Positions 17,491-27,295 of a stretch of 64,000 bases of DNA are shown piece after piece. The position numbers and the translations under genes were made by a program. The stretch is from Lactococcus formosensis (GTDB lineage Bacteria; Bacillota; Bacilli; Lactobacillales; Streptococcaceae). Under the pieces are notes generated by a model that had not been told where the DNA came from, did no database searches, and was given only the letters and a program-made list of their open reading frames with translations. Position 1 is the first letter of the stretch. Every line of letters begins with the position of its first letter. The DNA lies in NCBI RefSeq assembly GCF_018403745.1, contig NZ_BOVP01000003.1, positions 62,001-126,000 on the forward strand. The letters run 5' to 3'.

Positions 17491-18633
17491 ATGGGAATAG
17501 AAATGCTTGGTCTAATACTTGCCGGTGGGCAAGGCACGCGTCTTGGTAAGCTGACGAAGGATGTCGCAAAGCCAGCTGTACCGTTTGGCGGACGTTACCG
17601 AATTATCGATTTTGCCTTATCTAACTGTGTCAATTCAAATGTTAAAAATGTAGGAGTAATTACCCAATACGAACCTTTGGTACTTAATGAGCATATCGGA
17701 AACGGGGCACCTTGGGGGTTAAATGGTGTAAATAGTGATGTAACAATTCTACAACCTTATTCCTCAACAGAAGGAAGCAAGTACTTTGAAGGGACCGCAC
17801 ATGCTATTTATCAAAATATGGCTTACATTGACAAAAAAGACCCAGAATACATCTTAGTACTATCAGGAGATCACATTTATAAGATGGATTATGAAGCAAT
17901 GCTAACGAGCCACAAGGAAAATGAAGCAAGCTTGACGGTTTCAGTCATGGAAGTACCTATGGAAGAGGCCAGTCGTTTCGGTATTATGAATACAGACGAT
18001 AATGACCGTATTATTGAATTTGAAGAAAAGCCAGCAGAACCAAAATCCAATCTTGCATCGATGGGGATTTATATCTTCAACTGGAAGCGACTCCGTGATG
18101 TTTTGGTGACAGGTTATGCTAAAGGCGTGGATATGGAAGATTTTGGTAGCAATGTCATCCCTGCCTATATTGACTCTGGTGAAAATGTCTTTGCTTACCG
18201 TTTTAAAGGCTATTGGAAAGATGTGGGAACGATTGATAGTCTGCATGAATCCAGTATGGAATTCCTCAATCTTGGAAATGAACTAGATATAAAGGATAAG
18301 GAATGGCGAATTTATTCTCGTAATGACAATTCAGCACCACAATATTTAACGAGAAATGCCAAGGTAAAAGCTGCCTTGATTGGAGATGGCTGTTACGTGG
18401 ACGGAGAAGTGACCGATACGATCTTATCCCAGAATGTCCATGTTCAAGAGGGAAGTAAAATCGAAAAAAGTTTTGTCATGTCTGGCGCATATATCGGAAA
18501 AAATGTCACCATCCAATATGCCATTCTTGGAGAAAAAGCTAAAATTGGGGACAATGTAGAAATAATCGGAAAACCAGGTGATATTGCTGTTATTGGCCAC
18601 GGAGAAGTAAGAGGGGAAGAAAATGAAGACTGA
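17491..18633 (+). CDS. glgC: Glucose-1-phosphate adenylyltransferase
   Basis: Makes ADP-glucose from glucose-1-phosphate and ATP, the first committed step of glycogen synthesis. The ATG at 17491 sits 6 bases after GTGGAGG, giving 380 residues, the family length; an upstream in-frame ATG at 17464 lacks a ribosome site. N-terminal nucleotidyltransferase motif [29 protein letters not shown], and a C-terminal left-handed beta-helix are visible. It overlaps glgD by 11 bases. In Firmicutes the active enzyme is usually the GlgC/GlgD pair. Confidence 0.96.
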   Translation: MGIEMLGLILAGGQGTRLGKLTKDVAKPAVPFGGRYRIIDFALSNCVNSNVKNVGVITQYEPLVLNEHIGNGAPWGLNGVNSDVTILQPYSSTEGSKYFEGTAHAIYQNMAYIDKKDPEYILVLSGDHIYKMDYEAMLTSHKENEASLTVSVMEVPMEEASRFGIMNTDDNDRIIEFEEKPAEPKSNLASMGIYIFNWKRLRDVLVTGYAKGVDMEDFGSNVIPAYIDSGENVFAYRFKGYWKDVGTIDSLHESSMEFLNLGNELDIKDKEWRIYSRNDNSAPQYLTRNAKVKAALIGDGCYVDGEVTDTILSQNVHVQEGSKIEKSFVMSGAYIGKNVTIQYAILGEKAKIGDNVEIIGKPGDIAVIGHGEVRGEENED

Positions 18634-19768
18634 AAATAAAATTTGTGCAATCTTGTCGAATGTCACACGTAATGAAGAACTCTCTCCTCTTACTGATCAA
18701 CGTCCGATTGCGACATTGCCCTTTGAATGTAAATATCGCCTGATTGATTTTCCTTTATCTTCTTTAGCCAATGCACAGGTGAGCTCCATCTTTATGACGG
18801 CAAACCAAGGAGAGACACAGTCTATCTTCGATCATATGGGCGCAGGAAGCGAGTGGGGGCTTGATAGTTTTAAAAATCGCTATTTTGTCTATATCCAGCA
18901 AGATTTTCAGCGCCTTAAAGAGCAAGGACAGCCTTATTTTAATCAGCAGATTAATTTTTTGCGGAAAGCGAAAGCAGCTTATACGGTTTTGCTGGACAGT
19001 AAATTTATCTGTAATGTTGACTTAGCAGCAGTTTTAAAAATTCACAAAGCTTCTGAAAAGCCAATTACTGCGGTCTATAAAAAAGTTTCACCAGATGTAG
19101 CAGAAGCTTCGGATACCATTATTCGCTTTGACAAAGATAATAAAGCCTCAAGCAGCTTCCTCTCTCAGCTTACGGATGTTCAAGAGAAAGAAGCGCTCAG
19201 TTTAAATATGTTTATTGTTGATACAGAATGGCTGATTGCTTTTTTGCAAAGAATGCAAGAAGAGGGGGAGTATGCTTCTAGTTCACGCCTATTACGTAAA
19301 TATTTAGTGGAATTTGATATTAATACTTACGAATACACAGGCTGCATGAGCAATATCAAGAGCATCAAGTCTTACTACGATGCCAATATGCTGATGCTTG
19401 AACCAAGTAATTTTACTGCTTTGCTCTATGGGAATCATCCTGTACGGACGAAAATGAACAATGAAGTTCCAACTTACTTTTCACGGGAGAGTAATGTCAC
19501 AAACAGTCAACTGAGTTCAGGATGTGTTATCGAAGGCAAGGTATCAGATTCTTTAATCTCACGTCGTTCAAAAATTGAAAAAAATGCCTCAGTCGAAAAG
19601 GCGATGATCTTTACCGATAGTGAAATTAGAAGTGGGGCAAAAGTGGCCTATGCGATTGTTGACAAGCATGTAATTATTGAAAGTGGTGTGAAAGTTGAAG
19701 GTACATCAGAGCATCCTGTGGTTATTCCGAAATATACAGTGGTGAGGGAAGACGTTATTCAAAAATAG
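18623..19768 (+). CDS. glgD: Glucose-1-phosphate adenylyltransferase regulatory-type subunit
   Basis: 381-residue GlgC paralogue that forms the heteromeric ADP-glucose pyrophosphorylase with GlgC. The nucleotide-binding loop is degenerate: the GGQGTRL motif is replaced by [13 protein letters not shown], as in other GlgD proteins, so it is presumed non-catalytic and to raise GlgC activity. The start ATG lies inside the glgC end (ATGAAGACTGA), implying coupled translation at near 1:1 ratio. Confidence 0.94.
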   Translation: MKTENKICAILSNVTRNEELSPLTDQRPIATLPFECKYRLIDFPLSSLANAQVSSIFMTANQGETQSIFDHMGAGSEWGLDSFKNRYFVYIQQDFQRLKEQGQPYFNQQINFLRKAKAAYTVLLDSKFICNVDLAAVLKIHKASEKPITAVYKKVSPDVAEASDTIIRFDKDNKASSSFLSQLTDVQEKEALSLNMFIVDTEWLIAFLQRMQEEGEYASSSRLLRKYLVEFDINTYEYTGCMSNIKSIKSYYDANMLMLEPSNFTALLYGNHPVRTKMNNEVPTYFSRESNVTNSQLSSGCVIEGKVSDSLISRRSKIEKNASVEKAMIFTDSEIRSGAKVAYAIVDKHVIIESGVKVEGTSEHPVVIPKYTVVREDVIQK

Positions 19769-19821
19769 TCTTCTTTAGGGGCAAGAGAAGTCAAAAATCA
19801 TAGGATGAATAAGGAGAAAGC

Positions 19822-21258
19822 ATGAAAGTATTATTTGCATCAAGTGAGTGTGCGCCATTTTTTAAGACAGGTGGTTTAGGAGATGTCACAGGTGCTCTTC
19901 CTAAAGAACTTGCCAAGAATCCCGATATGCAGGTCGCGGTCATCTTGCCTTACTACAAATACGGTATCGCTGAGCACTATAAAGCTCACATGAAAGATGA
20001 ATTTTGGAACTATGTTAATGTCGGATGGCGTCACGAATATGTCGGCGTAAAGCGTTTAGTTCAGGATAATGTCACTTATTATTTCCTAGATAATGAGAAT
20101 TATTTTGGTCGTGATGAAATTTATGGTTATGGTGATGATGGAGAGCGATGGGCCTTTTTCTGTCTTGCTATTGCGCAGCTGATAGAACGTTTAGCTTTTG
20201 TTCCCGATATTCTTCATGTCAATGATTGTCATACAGCTATGCTGCCTTTCCTCCTGAAGGAAAAATATCAGTGGATCAATGCTTATCGCGATATAAAAAC
20301 GGTATTGACTATCCACAATATTGAGTTCCAGGGGATTATGCAAGGTTCAGCTTTGTCAGAACTTTTTGGTATGGGAATGGAGCGTTATCATGAAGGCGTT
20401 GTACGTCATAATGATATGCTTAATAGCCTCAAAACAGGGATCCTCTATGCGGATCGTGTCAATACAGTTTCACCAACCTATGCTCAGGAAATTCAAACAC
20501 CTGAGTTTGGCTGTGGTTTAGACCCGATTTTAAGATATGTCTCTGATAAACTTGTGGGTATTGTCAACGGAATTGACTATGACGTTTATAATCCAGCCAC
20601 AGATAAATGGATTGAACATCATTTTTCAAGCTCTGACTTGGAGGGCAAAGCGAAAATGAAGCAGGACTTACAAGAACGTGTAGATCTTCCTGTAGCTGCA
20701 GATAAGCCCTTGATAGGTATTGTCAGTCGCTTGACCACTCAAAAAGGTTTTGATCTTGTTTTGGAGCGCATGGATGACATTTTAAGTCAAGATGTACAAG
20801 TCGTTATATTAGGAACAGGCTATACGGATATTGAGCAAGGTTTCCGTCACTTTTCAGAAAAATATCCTGAAAAATGTGCGGCAATCATTAGCTTTGACTT
20901 GAAGCTCGCTCAGGAAATCTATGCAGCCAGCGATTTTTTCCTGATGCCCTCGGCATTTGAGCCTTGTGGCCTTTCGCAAATGATTGCCATGCGTTACGGT
21001 ACTCTGCCCATAGTCCATGAAATTGGTGGGCTCAAAGATACAGTTCAACCTTATAATCCTTATACAGCCGAAGGAACAGGATTTGGCTTTGTGGATTTTA
21101 CAGGACAAGTTTTGGTGGATACCATTAATCAAGCATTAAATCTATATGCGAGTGAACCAGATATTATTTATAAATTGAGAATTCGTGCGATGAAGCAAGA
21201 TTTTTCGTGGAAGACAAAGGCTGAGCAATACATTCATCTTTATCAAGAAATAATCTAA
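19822..21258 (+). CDS. glgA: Glycogen synthase (ADP-glucose, GT5)
   Basis: Transfers glucose from ADP-glucose to the non-reducing end of alpha-1,4-glucan. 478 residues with the GT5 signature FFKTGGLGDVTGALPKEL near residue 12 (the Lys of KTGG binds ADP-glucose), the HNIEFQG segment near 166, and the C-terminal EPCGLSQMIAMRYGTLP, which carries the retaining-enzyme Glu pair. The ATG follows AAGGAGAAAGC. Third gene of the operon, 53 bases after glgD. Confidence 0.96.
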   Translation: MKVLFASSECAPFFKTGGLGDVTGALPKELAKNPDMQVAVILPYYKYGIAEHYKAHMKDEFWNYVNVGWRHEYVGVKRLVQDNVTYYFLDNENYFGRDEIYGYGDDGERWAFFCLAIAQLIERLAFVPDILHVNDCHTAMLPFLLKEKYQWINAYRDIKTVLTIHNIEFQGIMQGSALSELFGMGMERYHEGVVRHNDMLNSLKTGILYADRVNTVSPTYAQEIQTPEFGCGLDPILRYVSDKLVGIVNGIDYDVYNPATDKWIEHHFSSSDLEGKAKMKQDLQERVDLPVAADKPLIGIVSRLTTQKGFDLVLERMDDILSQDVQVVILGTGYTDIEQGFRHFSEKYPEKCAAIISFDLKLAQEIYAASDFFLMPSAFEPCGLSQMIAMRYGTLPIVHEIGGLKDTVQPYNPYTAEGTGFGFVDFTGQVLVDTINQALNLYASEPDIIYKLRIRAMKQDFSWKTKAEQYIHLYQEII

Positions 21259-21330
21259 AGAAAGCGTGTTTGTCTCTCAGAAAACCTTTCCTAAAGTAGG
21301 AATAGAAAACAAAAAGCGGAGTAAGATATA

Positions 21331-23733
21331 TTGAAGCTTTCAAAAACGCAATTTAAAAAAGACTTTGAAAAAAGACTGACGTCCAAGTTTGCTACTGATG
21401 TAAGTAAGGCGGGGGTCACAGAAACCTTTGCAACCTTATCCTCTGTTGTGAAGCACTATTATACACAAATTTGGCAAGCTGATAATCAGTATAAAGATGA
21501 AGTGCAACAGAAGCAGACTTATTATTTTTCCATAGAATTTTTGCCTGGAAAAATGCTGAAAAGCAATCTTCTTAATCTTGGTATTTTAGCGACGGTTCGC
21601 GACGGTTTAGCAGATCTGGGCATTGATCTGGAAAAGGTCGCCCAAATAGAACCAGATATGGCTATTGGTAATGGTGGTTTGGGCCGTTTGGCAAGCTGTT
21701 TTATGGATTCGGCAGCTTCTACAGGTTTTCCAGTGAATGGTAATGGGATACGCTACCGTTATGGCCTCTTCAAACAAAAAATAATTGATGGTTACCAAGT
21801 TGAACTACCAGATTCATGGCTTAATAATGTGAATCCTTGGGAGGTGAGACGTGCAGATAAGGCCATCGAAGTTACTTTTGGTGGTGAAGCTTGGTTAGAA
21901 GAAGACGAGACAGGCCATCTCATCCCGCGTTATCGTAATCAAGAGCGTGTGTTAGCGGTACCTTATGATACGCCCATGGTTGGTTTTGAAAATACACGCG
22001 TAAATAATATGTGTCTGTGGCATTCCGAAGTGCCTCAAGATCTGGATGTGAAGTTCCAAAACATGGAATACATGAACCAAACTTCAATGCTTTCAGCTGA
22101 GCTATATCCTGATGATTCTAACTATGATGGCCGCCTGCTTCGCCTTAAACAGGAATATTTTTTTGTATCAGCTGGACTTCAAAGAATCATCCGACACTAC
22201 AAGGCTAATAATGATGCCCCACTGATACAGATTGCAGACTATATTGCAGTGCACATCAATGATACGCACCCCGCACTTTGTGTGCCAGAGTTCATGCGTC
22301 TTCTCCTCGATGAGAATGGTCTGTCATGGACACAAGCTTGGGACATTACCGTTAAAGTGATGAGTTATACCAATCATACTATATTATCGGAAGCCTTAGA
22401 AAAATGGCCTGAAGAGATGGTACAAATGCTCTTGCCAAGGATTTATCAGATTATCAAGGAAATTGACAACCGTCGTACAGAGGAATTGACGTCTCTTGTA
22501 GGTGCAGAAGTGGTACAAAAAACAAGTATTGTGAAAGATGGTCAGATTCATATGGCGAGCTTAGCAATCATTGGTTCGCACTCAATAAATGGGGTAGCCC
22601 AACTTCATTCGGATATTCTTAAAGATGTGGAGTTACATGACTTTTACCAATTATACCCAGAGCGTTTCAATAATAAAACCAATGGTATAGCAGATCGAAG
22701 ATGGCTTCAAATCGCCAATGAAGGCTTGTCAAACCTGATTGATGAAAAGATTGGCAAAGCGTGGCGTCATGACTTGAAGGAACTCGAGGCGTTAAAGGCT
22801 TTTTATGAAGATGAAGCAACGCTGAAAGAACTTTTAGCGGTCAAGTTTCAAAACAAAAAAGCCTTAGCTCTCTTGATTAAGGAAAAAAATGGTATTGAAG
22901 TAAATCCTGATGCGATTTTTGATGTACAGGTCAAGCGGCTGCATGCTTATAAACGTCAACTTTTAAATTTACTTCACATCTTGAAACTCTATTTTGATAT
23001 CAAAGATCAGCCAGACATAGAAATGGTCCCACGTGTCTTTATTTTTGGTGCTAAAGCTGCGCCTGGTTATCATTATGCTAAAAGCATTATCAAAGCCATC
23101 AATGAAATTGCTGATATGATTAATTCAGACCCAGTGGTTAAGGACCGAATCAAAGTGATCTTTATGGAAAACTATAATGTAAGTCTTGCTGAAAGTATCA
23201 TTCCAGCAGCAGATGTAGGAGAACAAATCTCACTGGCTTCAAAAGAAGCATCGGGCACTTCAAATATGAAATTTATGCTCAACGGTGCACTTACAATGGC
23301 GACCTTAGACGGGGCAAATATTGAGATTAAGGAAGCTTGTGGTGATGAAAATATCTTCATCTTTGGGCTAACCAAGGATAAAGTTTATGAGTACTACAAA
23401 AATGGCAATTACAATGCGCGTGATATTTACGAACAAAACCCTATTGTGCATCGTATCCTCAATGCCTTCGTTGATGGAACCATTCCTAATATTACAAATG
23501 AAGGCCCTGAAATATTTGACTCACTTACAGCCTTCAATGATGAATATTTCCTACTGCGCGATTTTAATGACTATGTCCGTGCCCAGAAAGATCTTGAAAC
23601 ACTCTATCGTAATCCCAAAGCTTGGGCACAAGCAAGTTTGATGAATATTGCAACTTCTGGAATTTTCTCGTCCGACCGTACGATACGACAATATGCCGAA
23701 GAGATTTGGTTTGTCAAAGAAAAAAATGAGTAA
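21331..23733 (+). CDS. glgP: Glycogen phosphorylase
   Basis: PLP enzyme (GT35) that releases glucose-1-phosphate from alpha-1,4-glucan; it lets the same operon mobilise what GlgA deposits. 800 residues. The PLP-binding signature EASGTSNMKFMLNGALT is near residue 640, with the Lys of NMKF as the Schiff-base residue. NGGLGRLASC near 111 is also family-typical. The start is TTG at 21331 behind GCGGAGTAAG, 73 bases after glgA; this weaker start may lower its level relative to synthase. Confidence 0.95.
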   Translation: MKLSKTQFKKDFEKRLTSKFATDVSKAGVTETFATLSSVVKHYYTQIWQADNQYKDEVQQKQTYYFSIEFLPGKMLKSNLLNLGILATVRDGLADLGIDLEKVAQIEPDMAIGNGGLGRLASCFMDSAASTGFPVNGNGIRYRYGLFKQKIIDGYQVELPDSWLNNVNPWEVRRADKAIEVTFGGEAWLEEDETGHLIPRYRNQERVLAVPYDTPMVGFENTRVNNMCLWHSEVPQDLDVKFQNMEYMNQTSMLSAELYPDDSNYDGRLLRLKQEYFFVSAGLQRIIRHYKANNDAPLIQIADYIAVHINDTHPALCVPEFMRLLLDENGLSWTQAWDITVKVMSYTNHTILSEALEKWPEEMVQMLLPRIYQIIKEIDNRRTEELTSLVGAEVVQKTSIVKDGQIHMASLAIIGSHSINGVAQLHSDILKDVELHDFYQLYPERFNNKTNGIADRRWLQIANEGLSNLIDEKIGKAWRHDLKELEALKAFYEDEATLKELLAVKFQNKKALALLIKEKNGIEVNPDAIFDVQVKRLHAYKRQLLNLLHILKLYFDIKDQPDIEMVPRVFIFGAKAAPGYHYAKSIIKAINEIADMINSDPVVKDRIKVIFMENYNVSLAESIIPAADVGEQISLASKEASGTSNMKFMLNGALTMATLDGANIEIKEACGDENIFIFGLTKDKVYEYYKNGNYNARDIYEQNPIVHRILNAFVDGTIPNITNEGPEIFDSLTAFNDEYFLLRDFNDYVRAQKDLETLYRNPKAWAQASLMNIATSGIFSSDRTIRQYAEEIWFVKEKNE

Positions 23734-23753
23734 AAACATAAAATTGTGCCAGT

Positions 23754-23784
23754 AAAAAGGAAAGAAGTTACTCTTTCCTTTTTT
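23754..23784 (+). terminator. Intercistronic hairpin/terminator between glgP and the GH13 gene
   Basis: AAAAAGGAAAGA and TCTTTCCTTTTTT pair around a 6-base loop with a T run, and no promoter is obvious before the next gene. It probably acts as a partial terminator that lowers expression of the GH13 enzyme. Confidence 0.8.
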
Positions 23785-23820
23785 ACACATAGAGCATATG
23801 CAATTGAGAGGAGACTGACA

Positions 23821-25638
23821 ATGTACTACTATAACTCTTGGGATGCAGACTTCAAACAACCTTTCGGGGCAATTCAAGTGGGACAAATCATGAAGGTCAA
23901 TCTGAAAACCGACAAGGAAAATGTTACTATCAAGTTTATCATTCGACGTGACTTCGGTGCCCGCTCGGAGTTTGATATGCAAAAGTTAGGGGGAGGCATT
24001 TTTAGTGCTTCCGTCAAGTTCGATGTTGGACAAGGGCTTTACTACTATTATTTTGAAATCAGTGAACCAACGGATTGGGGCATTAAAAAGTTTTATTATG
24101 GCTGTAGCGGCCTTGGTGGTGAAGGTGTACTTTATATGAATGAAAATGATGTACGCCCCTATCAAGCAACGATTTTTTCCATGAGGGATGTCGCTCCAGC
24201 ATGGTATCGGGAAGCCGTCTTTTATCAAATATTTCCAGATCGTTTTCATAATGGCAATCCAGATGGTAAAATCAATCATCCCAAACCTAATTCCTTCATT
24301 TATGCGACAAAAGAAGATACGCCGCTTTATGTCAAGAATGAAAATGGTGACGTTGTACGGTGGGATTTCTTTGGTGGGAATATTCGTGGTATTATCGAAA
24401 AGATACCTTACCTGAAAGAACTGGGCATTACCGCACTTTATCTCAATCCTATTTTTTCAGCAACCAGTAATCATCGCTACGATACCAATGACTATCTGCA
24501 AATAGATAGCATGCTAGGAACAGAAGAAGATTTTCAAGAATTAGTGGACGTTCTTCACACAGAAAATATGCGTATCGTTCTGGATGGTGTTTTTTCCCAT
24601 GTGGGTAAGGATTCGCGCTATTTTAATCTCTCGGGACAATATGGAAGCGATGTGGGTGCAGCTAAAAATCCAGACAGTCGTTACATGGATTGGTTTAAAT
24701 TTACAGAATATCCAATGAATTATAAATCATGGTGGGGGATTAAAGATCTTCCAGAAGTGGATAAAGACAATCCTTCATTTCGGGATTTTATCTATGGGGA
24801 TACACATTCGGTCTTAGCCAAGTGGAATCAATTTGGCATAGATGGCTGGCGGTTGGATGTGGCGGATGAACTTCCGGACAGTTTTATTCGTGGCATCCGC
24901 AAAAATTTGTCCCGCTATCCAGAGACGATTCTTATCGGTGAAGTGTGGGAAGATGCCTCTAATAAGATTTCCTATGGTCAGCGGCGTAACTATATTTTGG
25001 GTGAGAGTTTACAAGCCGTGATGAATTATCCGTTTCGTGATTTGATCATTGCTTACCTTACAATGACGAAAACAGCTCAGGACCTTGCTTATCAAATGCT
25101 GGTTTTGAGTGAAAACTATCCTCATGATATTTTTTACAATAATTTTAATAACCTTGGTACACACGACACGGAACGTATCTTGACGATGGTCGGTGATGAA
25201 GCAAATGATTTGGCTGTAGGAATGCTCTTTAGCCTCCCAGGAGTACCTTGTATCTATTATGGTGATGAAGCAGGACTAACAGGTCGTAAAGACCCCAAAA
25301 ATAGGAAATATTTCCCGTGGAATAATATCCATGAGCCGACTTATGGTTTGTATCGTCAGTGGATTGTCAAACGGCATTCAGAAAAGACGCTCACTCAGGG
25401 GAAATTTACTACATTTTTCCAAGGAAATATCCTGGGAATTCTGCGATACACGGACTACGAAGCTTTTATCTATGTTATTAATCCTACAGATGAAGCAGTC
25501 AAACTAACATTTGAAGACATTCATTTTCTACAAAAACTTTCTTTTGTTGAGCTATTGAGAGAGTGTCTTGATGAATTTATCCTTCCAGCAAAATCAGGAC
25601 AGGATTTCAAGATTATTAGGATAAAAAATATGGTTTAA
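23821..25638 (+). CDS. apu: GH13 alpha-glucan hydrolase (amylopullulanase/neopullulanase type)
   Basis: Cytosolic alpha-amylase-family enzyme, 605 residues from the ATG behind GAGAGGAG (an upstream in-frame ATG at 23746 lies before the intercistronic hairpin). Residues 1 to about 115 form a beta-rich N-terminal domain, then the TIM barrel: the DGWRLDVAD nucleophile near 340, GEVWED acid near 374 and THDTER near 447. No signal peptide, so it acts on intracellular glucan or imported maltodextrin, probably debranching or trimming glycogen alongside GlgP. The operon resembles the L. lactis glgCDAP-apu order that I recall, hence the symbol; biochemical specificity is not decided by sequence. Confidence 0.88.
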   Translation: MYYYNSWDADFKQPFGAIQVGQIMKVNLKTDKENVTIKFIIRRDFGARSEFDMQKLGGGIFSASVKFDVGQGLYYYYFEISEPTDWGIKKFYYGCSGLGGEGVLYMNENDVRPYQATIFSMRDVAPAWYREAVFYQIFPDRFHNGNPDGKINHPKPNSFIYATKEDTPLYVKNENGDVVRWDFFGGNIRGIIEKIPYLKELGITALYLNPIFSATSNHRYDTNDYLQIDSMLGTEEDFQELVDVLHTENMRIVLDGVFSHVGKDSRYFNLSGQYGSDVGAAKNPDSRYMDWFKFTEYPMNYKSWWGIKDLPEVDKDNPSFRDFIYGDTHSVLAKWNQFGIDGWRLDVADELPDSFIRGIRKNLSRYPETILIGEVWEDASNKISYGQRRNYILGESLQAVMNYPFRDLIIAYLTMTKTAQDLAYQMLVLSENYPHDIFYNNFNNLGTHDTERILTMVGDEANDLAVGMLFSLPGVPCIYYGDEAGLTGRKDPKNRKYFPWNNIHEPTYGLYRQWIVKRHSEKTLTQGKFTTFFQGNILGILRYTDYEAFIYVINPTDEAVKLTFEDIHFLQKLSFVELLRECLDEFILPAKSGQDFKIIRIKNMV

Positions 25639-25642
25639 AAAG

Positions 25643-25673
25643 AAACACTGTCCTTAAAAAACAGTGTTTTTTT
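25643..25673 (+). terminator. Intrinsic terminator of the glycogen operon
   Basis: AAACACTGT and ACAGTGTTT pair around a 9-base loop, followed by a T run. Confidence 0.92.
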
Positions 25674-25681
25674 GTGTCAAG

Positions 25682-25783
25682 TTGAACACCAAAGAAGAAG
25701 CTGTATAATAAATGTATCAAAATTTAAAATTTATAAACAAATTTCTTTTCGATACGCTTTCATAGTGTTACAATGAATTGTAA
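25682..25783 (+). promoter_or_regulatory. cydA promoter with cre-like box and a 16-bp palindrome
   Basis: TTGAAC (25682-25687), 16 bases, TATAAT (25704-25709). Downstream lie a reverse-strand cre-like TGAAAGCGTATCGA (25749-25762) and a perfect palindrome TTACAA-TGAA-TTGTAA (25768-25783). The palindrome has the size and AT-rich half-sites of redox-regulator (Rex-like) operators, but its identity is not proven. Both are in the untranslated leader, where bound repressors would block elongation. Confidence 0.65.
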
Positions 25784-25846
25784 TTAATTTTTTGTTAGTC
25801 TCGAAAATTGTGTACTTTTACCTTTATTCGAGCAATAGGAGGCTTT

Positions 25847-27295
25847 ATGTTGACAATTGAAACTCTCGCGCGTTTCCAGTTTGGCATGACCACAATCTTC
25901 CACTTTTTCTTTGTTCCCCTTTCGATAGGGTTAACATTGATGACCTTTATTATGGAAGCATTGTATGTTAAAACGGGCGATGAGAAATGGAAAACACGTA
26001 CCAAATTCTTTGGTGCAATCATGCTATTATCTTTTGCCGTCGGAGTCGTGACTGGTATTATTCAGGAATTCCAATTTGGGATGAACTGGTCAGACTATTC
26101 ACGATTTGTCGGTGATATCTTTGGAGCACCACTTGCTGTAGAAGCACTGCTTGCATTCTTTATGGAATCAACGTTCTTGGGTGTTTGGATGTTTGGTTGG
26201 GACCGTATAGGCAAAAAGTTGCACTTGGCGGCACTTGGCTTAGTTATGGTCGGCACTTGGCTTTCTTCACTTTGGATTTTGGCAGCGAACAGCTTCATGC
26301 AAAATCCAGTGGGCTATGAAGTTATTGATGGTCGTGCAACATTGACCAGTTTCTCAGCTTTATTGACAAACCCACAAACAACCTTAGAATTTACCCATGT
26401 TATTACAGGTTCGTTCTTGACAGGTGGATTTGCAGTTGCTGGTATTTCTGCATTCCAAATCCTCAAAAAACGTGAAGTTGATTTCTTCAAACCTGCATTG
26501 CGTTTAGGACTCTTGGTGGCCTTGATTGGTGCGATGGGGAACTTTGTAGCTGGTGACCAACAAATGTTGGAAGTTAAAAACACGCAACCGATGAAATTCT
26601 CAGCGACAGAGGGTGTTTATGAAACAACAGAGGACCCAGCAGCTTGGGACATGATTGCATTCTTTAACGAAGCTGATCACAAGTCCGTTTTCGGTGTGCG
26701 CATACCGTACGTGCTGTCAATCTTGACATACCACCGTCCTTCAGGTTCAGTTGAAGGGATGAATCAAATCAACAAGGAACTGGAAGCTAAATATGGAGAT
26801 CATCTGAATTACTATCCACCAGTTACAGTCCTCTTCTATACATTCCGTATTATGGCTGGATTGAGCATGTACTTTATGCTGATTTCAGCTCTCGGCCTCT
26901 TCTGGACACGCCGTAAGAAACCTTGGATGTATGAAAAACCTGGAATGATGCGTCTTTACGGCTGGTCAATGTTCTTGCCATTCCTTGCTATCACTTCAGG
27001 TTGGTTGGTCACTGAGTTGGGCCGTTATCCATGGACTGTATATGGACTCTTTACAATCAAAGATTCTGTCTCACCCAACGTTTCAGTGGGAAGCTTGCTC
27101 TTCTCAAATATCGTTTATTTCCTTCTTTTCTGTGTTTTAGGTACTATCATGATTATCTTGACACGCCGTATTATGCGTGACAGTGCACATAAGGCAGAAA
27201 CAGCTTATGTTGATTTAGATCCGTTCAGCAGCCATAATCTTGGTAAGGACAAGCATTCTAAATCAGAAGAAAAAGAAGAGGAGGCTTTGAAATGA
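25847..27295 (+). CDS. cydA: Cytochrome bd ubiquinol/menaquinol oxidase subunit I
   Basis: Quinol-oxidising subunit carrying hemes b558, b595 and d; it reduces oxygen to water in the membrane. In lactococci it works only when heme is supplied. The ATG at 25847 behind AGGAGGCTTT gives 482 residues, the Gram-positive short-Q-loop size. LARFQFGMTTIFHFFFVPLSIG at the N-terminus holds the heme His, GSVEGMNQI is the quinol Q-loop, and ELGRYPWTVYGLFT the conserved late segment. It overlaps cydB by 4 bases (ATGA). Upstream elements suggest CcpA and redox control. Confidence 0.96.
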   Translation: MLTIETLARFQFGMTTIFHFFFVPLSIGLTLMTFIMEALYVKTGDEKWKTRTKFFGAIMLLSFAVGVVTGIIQEFQFGMNWSDYSRFVGDIFGAPLAVEALLAFFMESTFLGVWMFGWDRIGKKLHLAALGLVMVGTWLSSLWILAANSFMQNPVGYEVIDGRATLTSFSALLTNPQTTLEFTHVITGSFLTGGFAVAGISAFQILKKREVDFFKPALRLGLLVALIGAMGNFVAGDQQMLEVKNTQPMKFSATEGVYETTEDPAAWDMIAFFNEADHKSVFGVRIPYVLSILTYHRPSGSVEGMNQINKELEAKYGDHLNYYPPVTVLFYTFRIMAGLSMYFMLISALGLFWTRRKKPWMYEKPGMMRLYGWSMFLPFLAITSGWLVTELGRYPWTVYGLFTIKDSVSPNVSVGSLLFSNIVYFLLFCVLGTIMIILTRRIMRDSAHKAETAYVDLDPFSSHNLGKDKHSKSEEKEEEALK

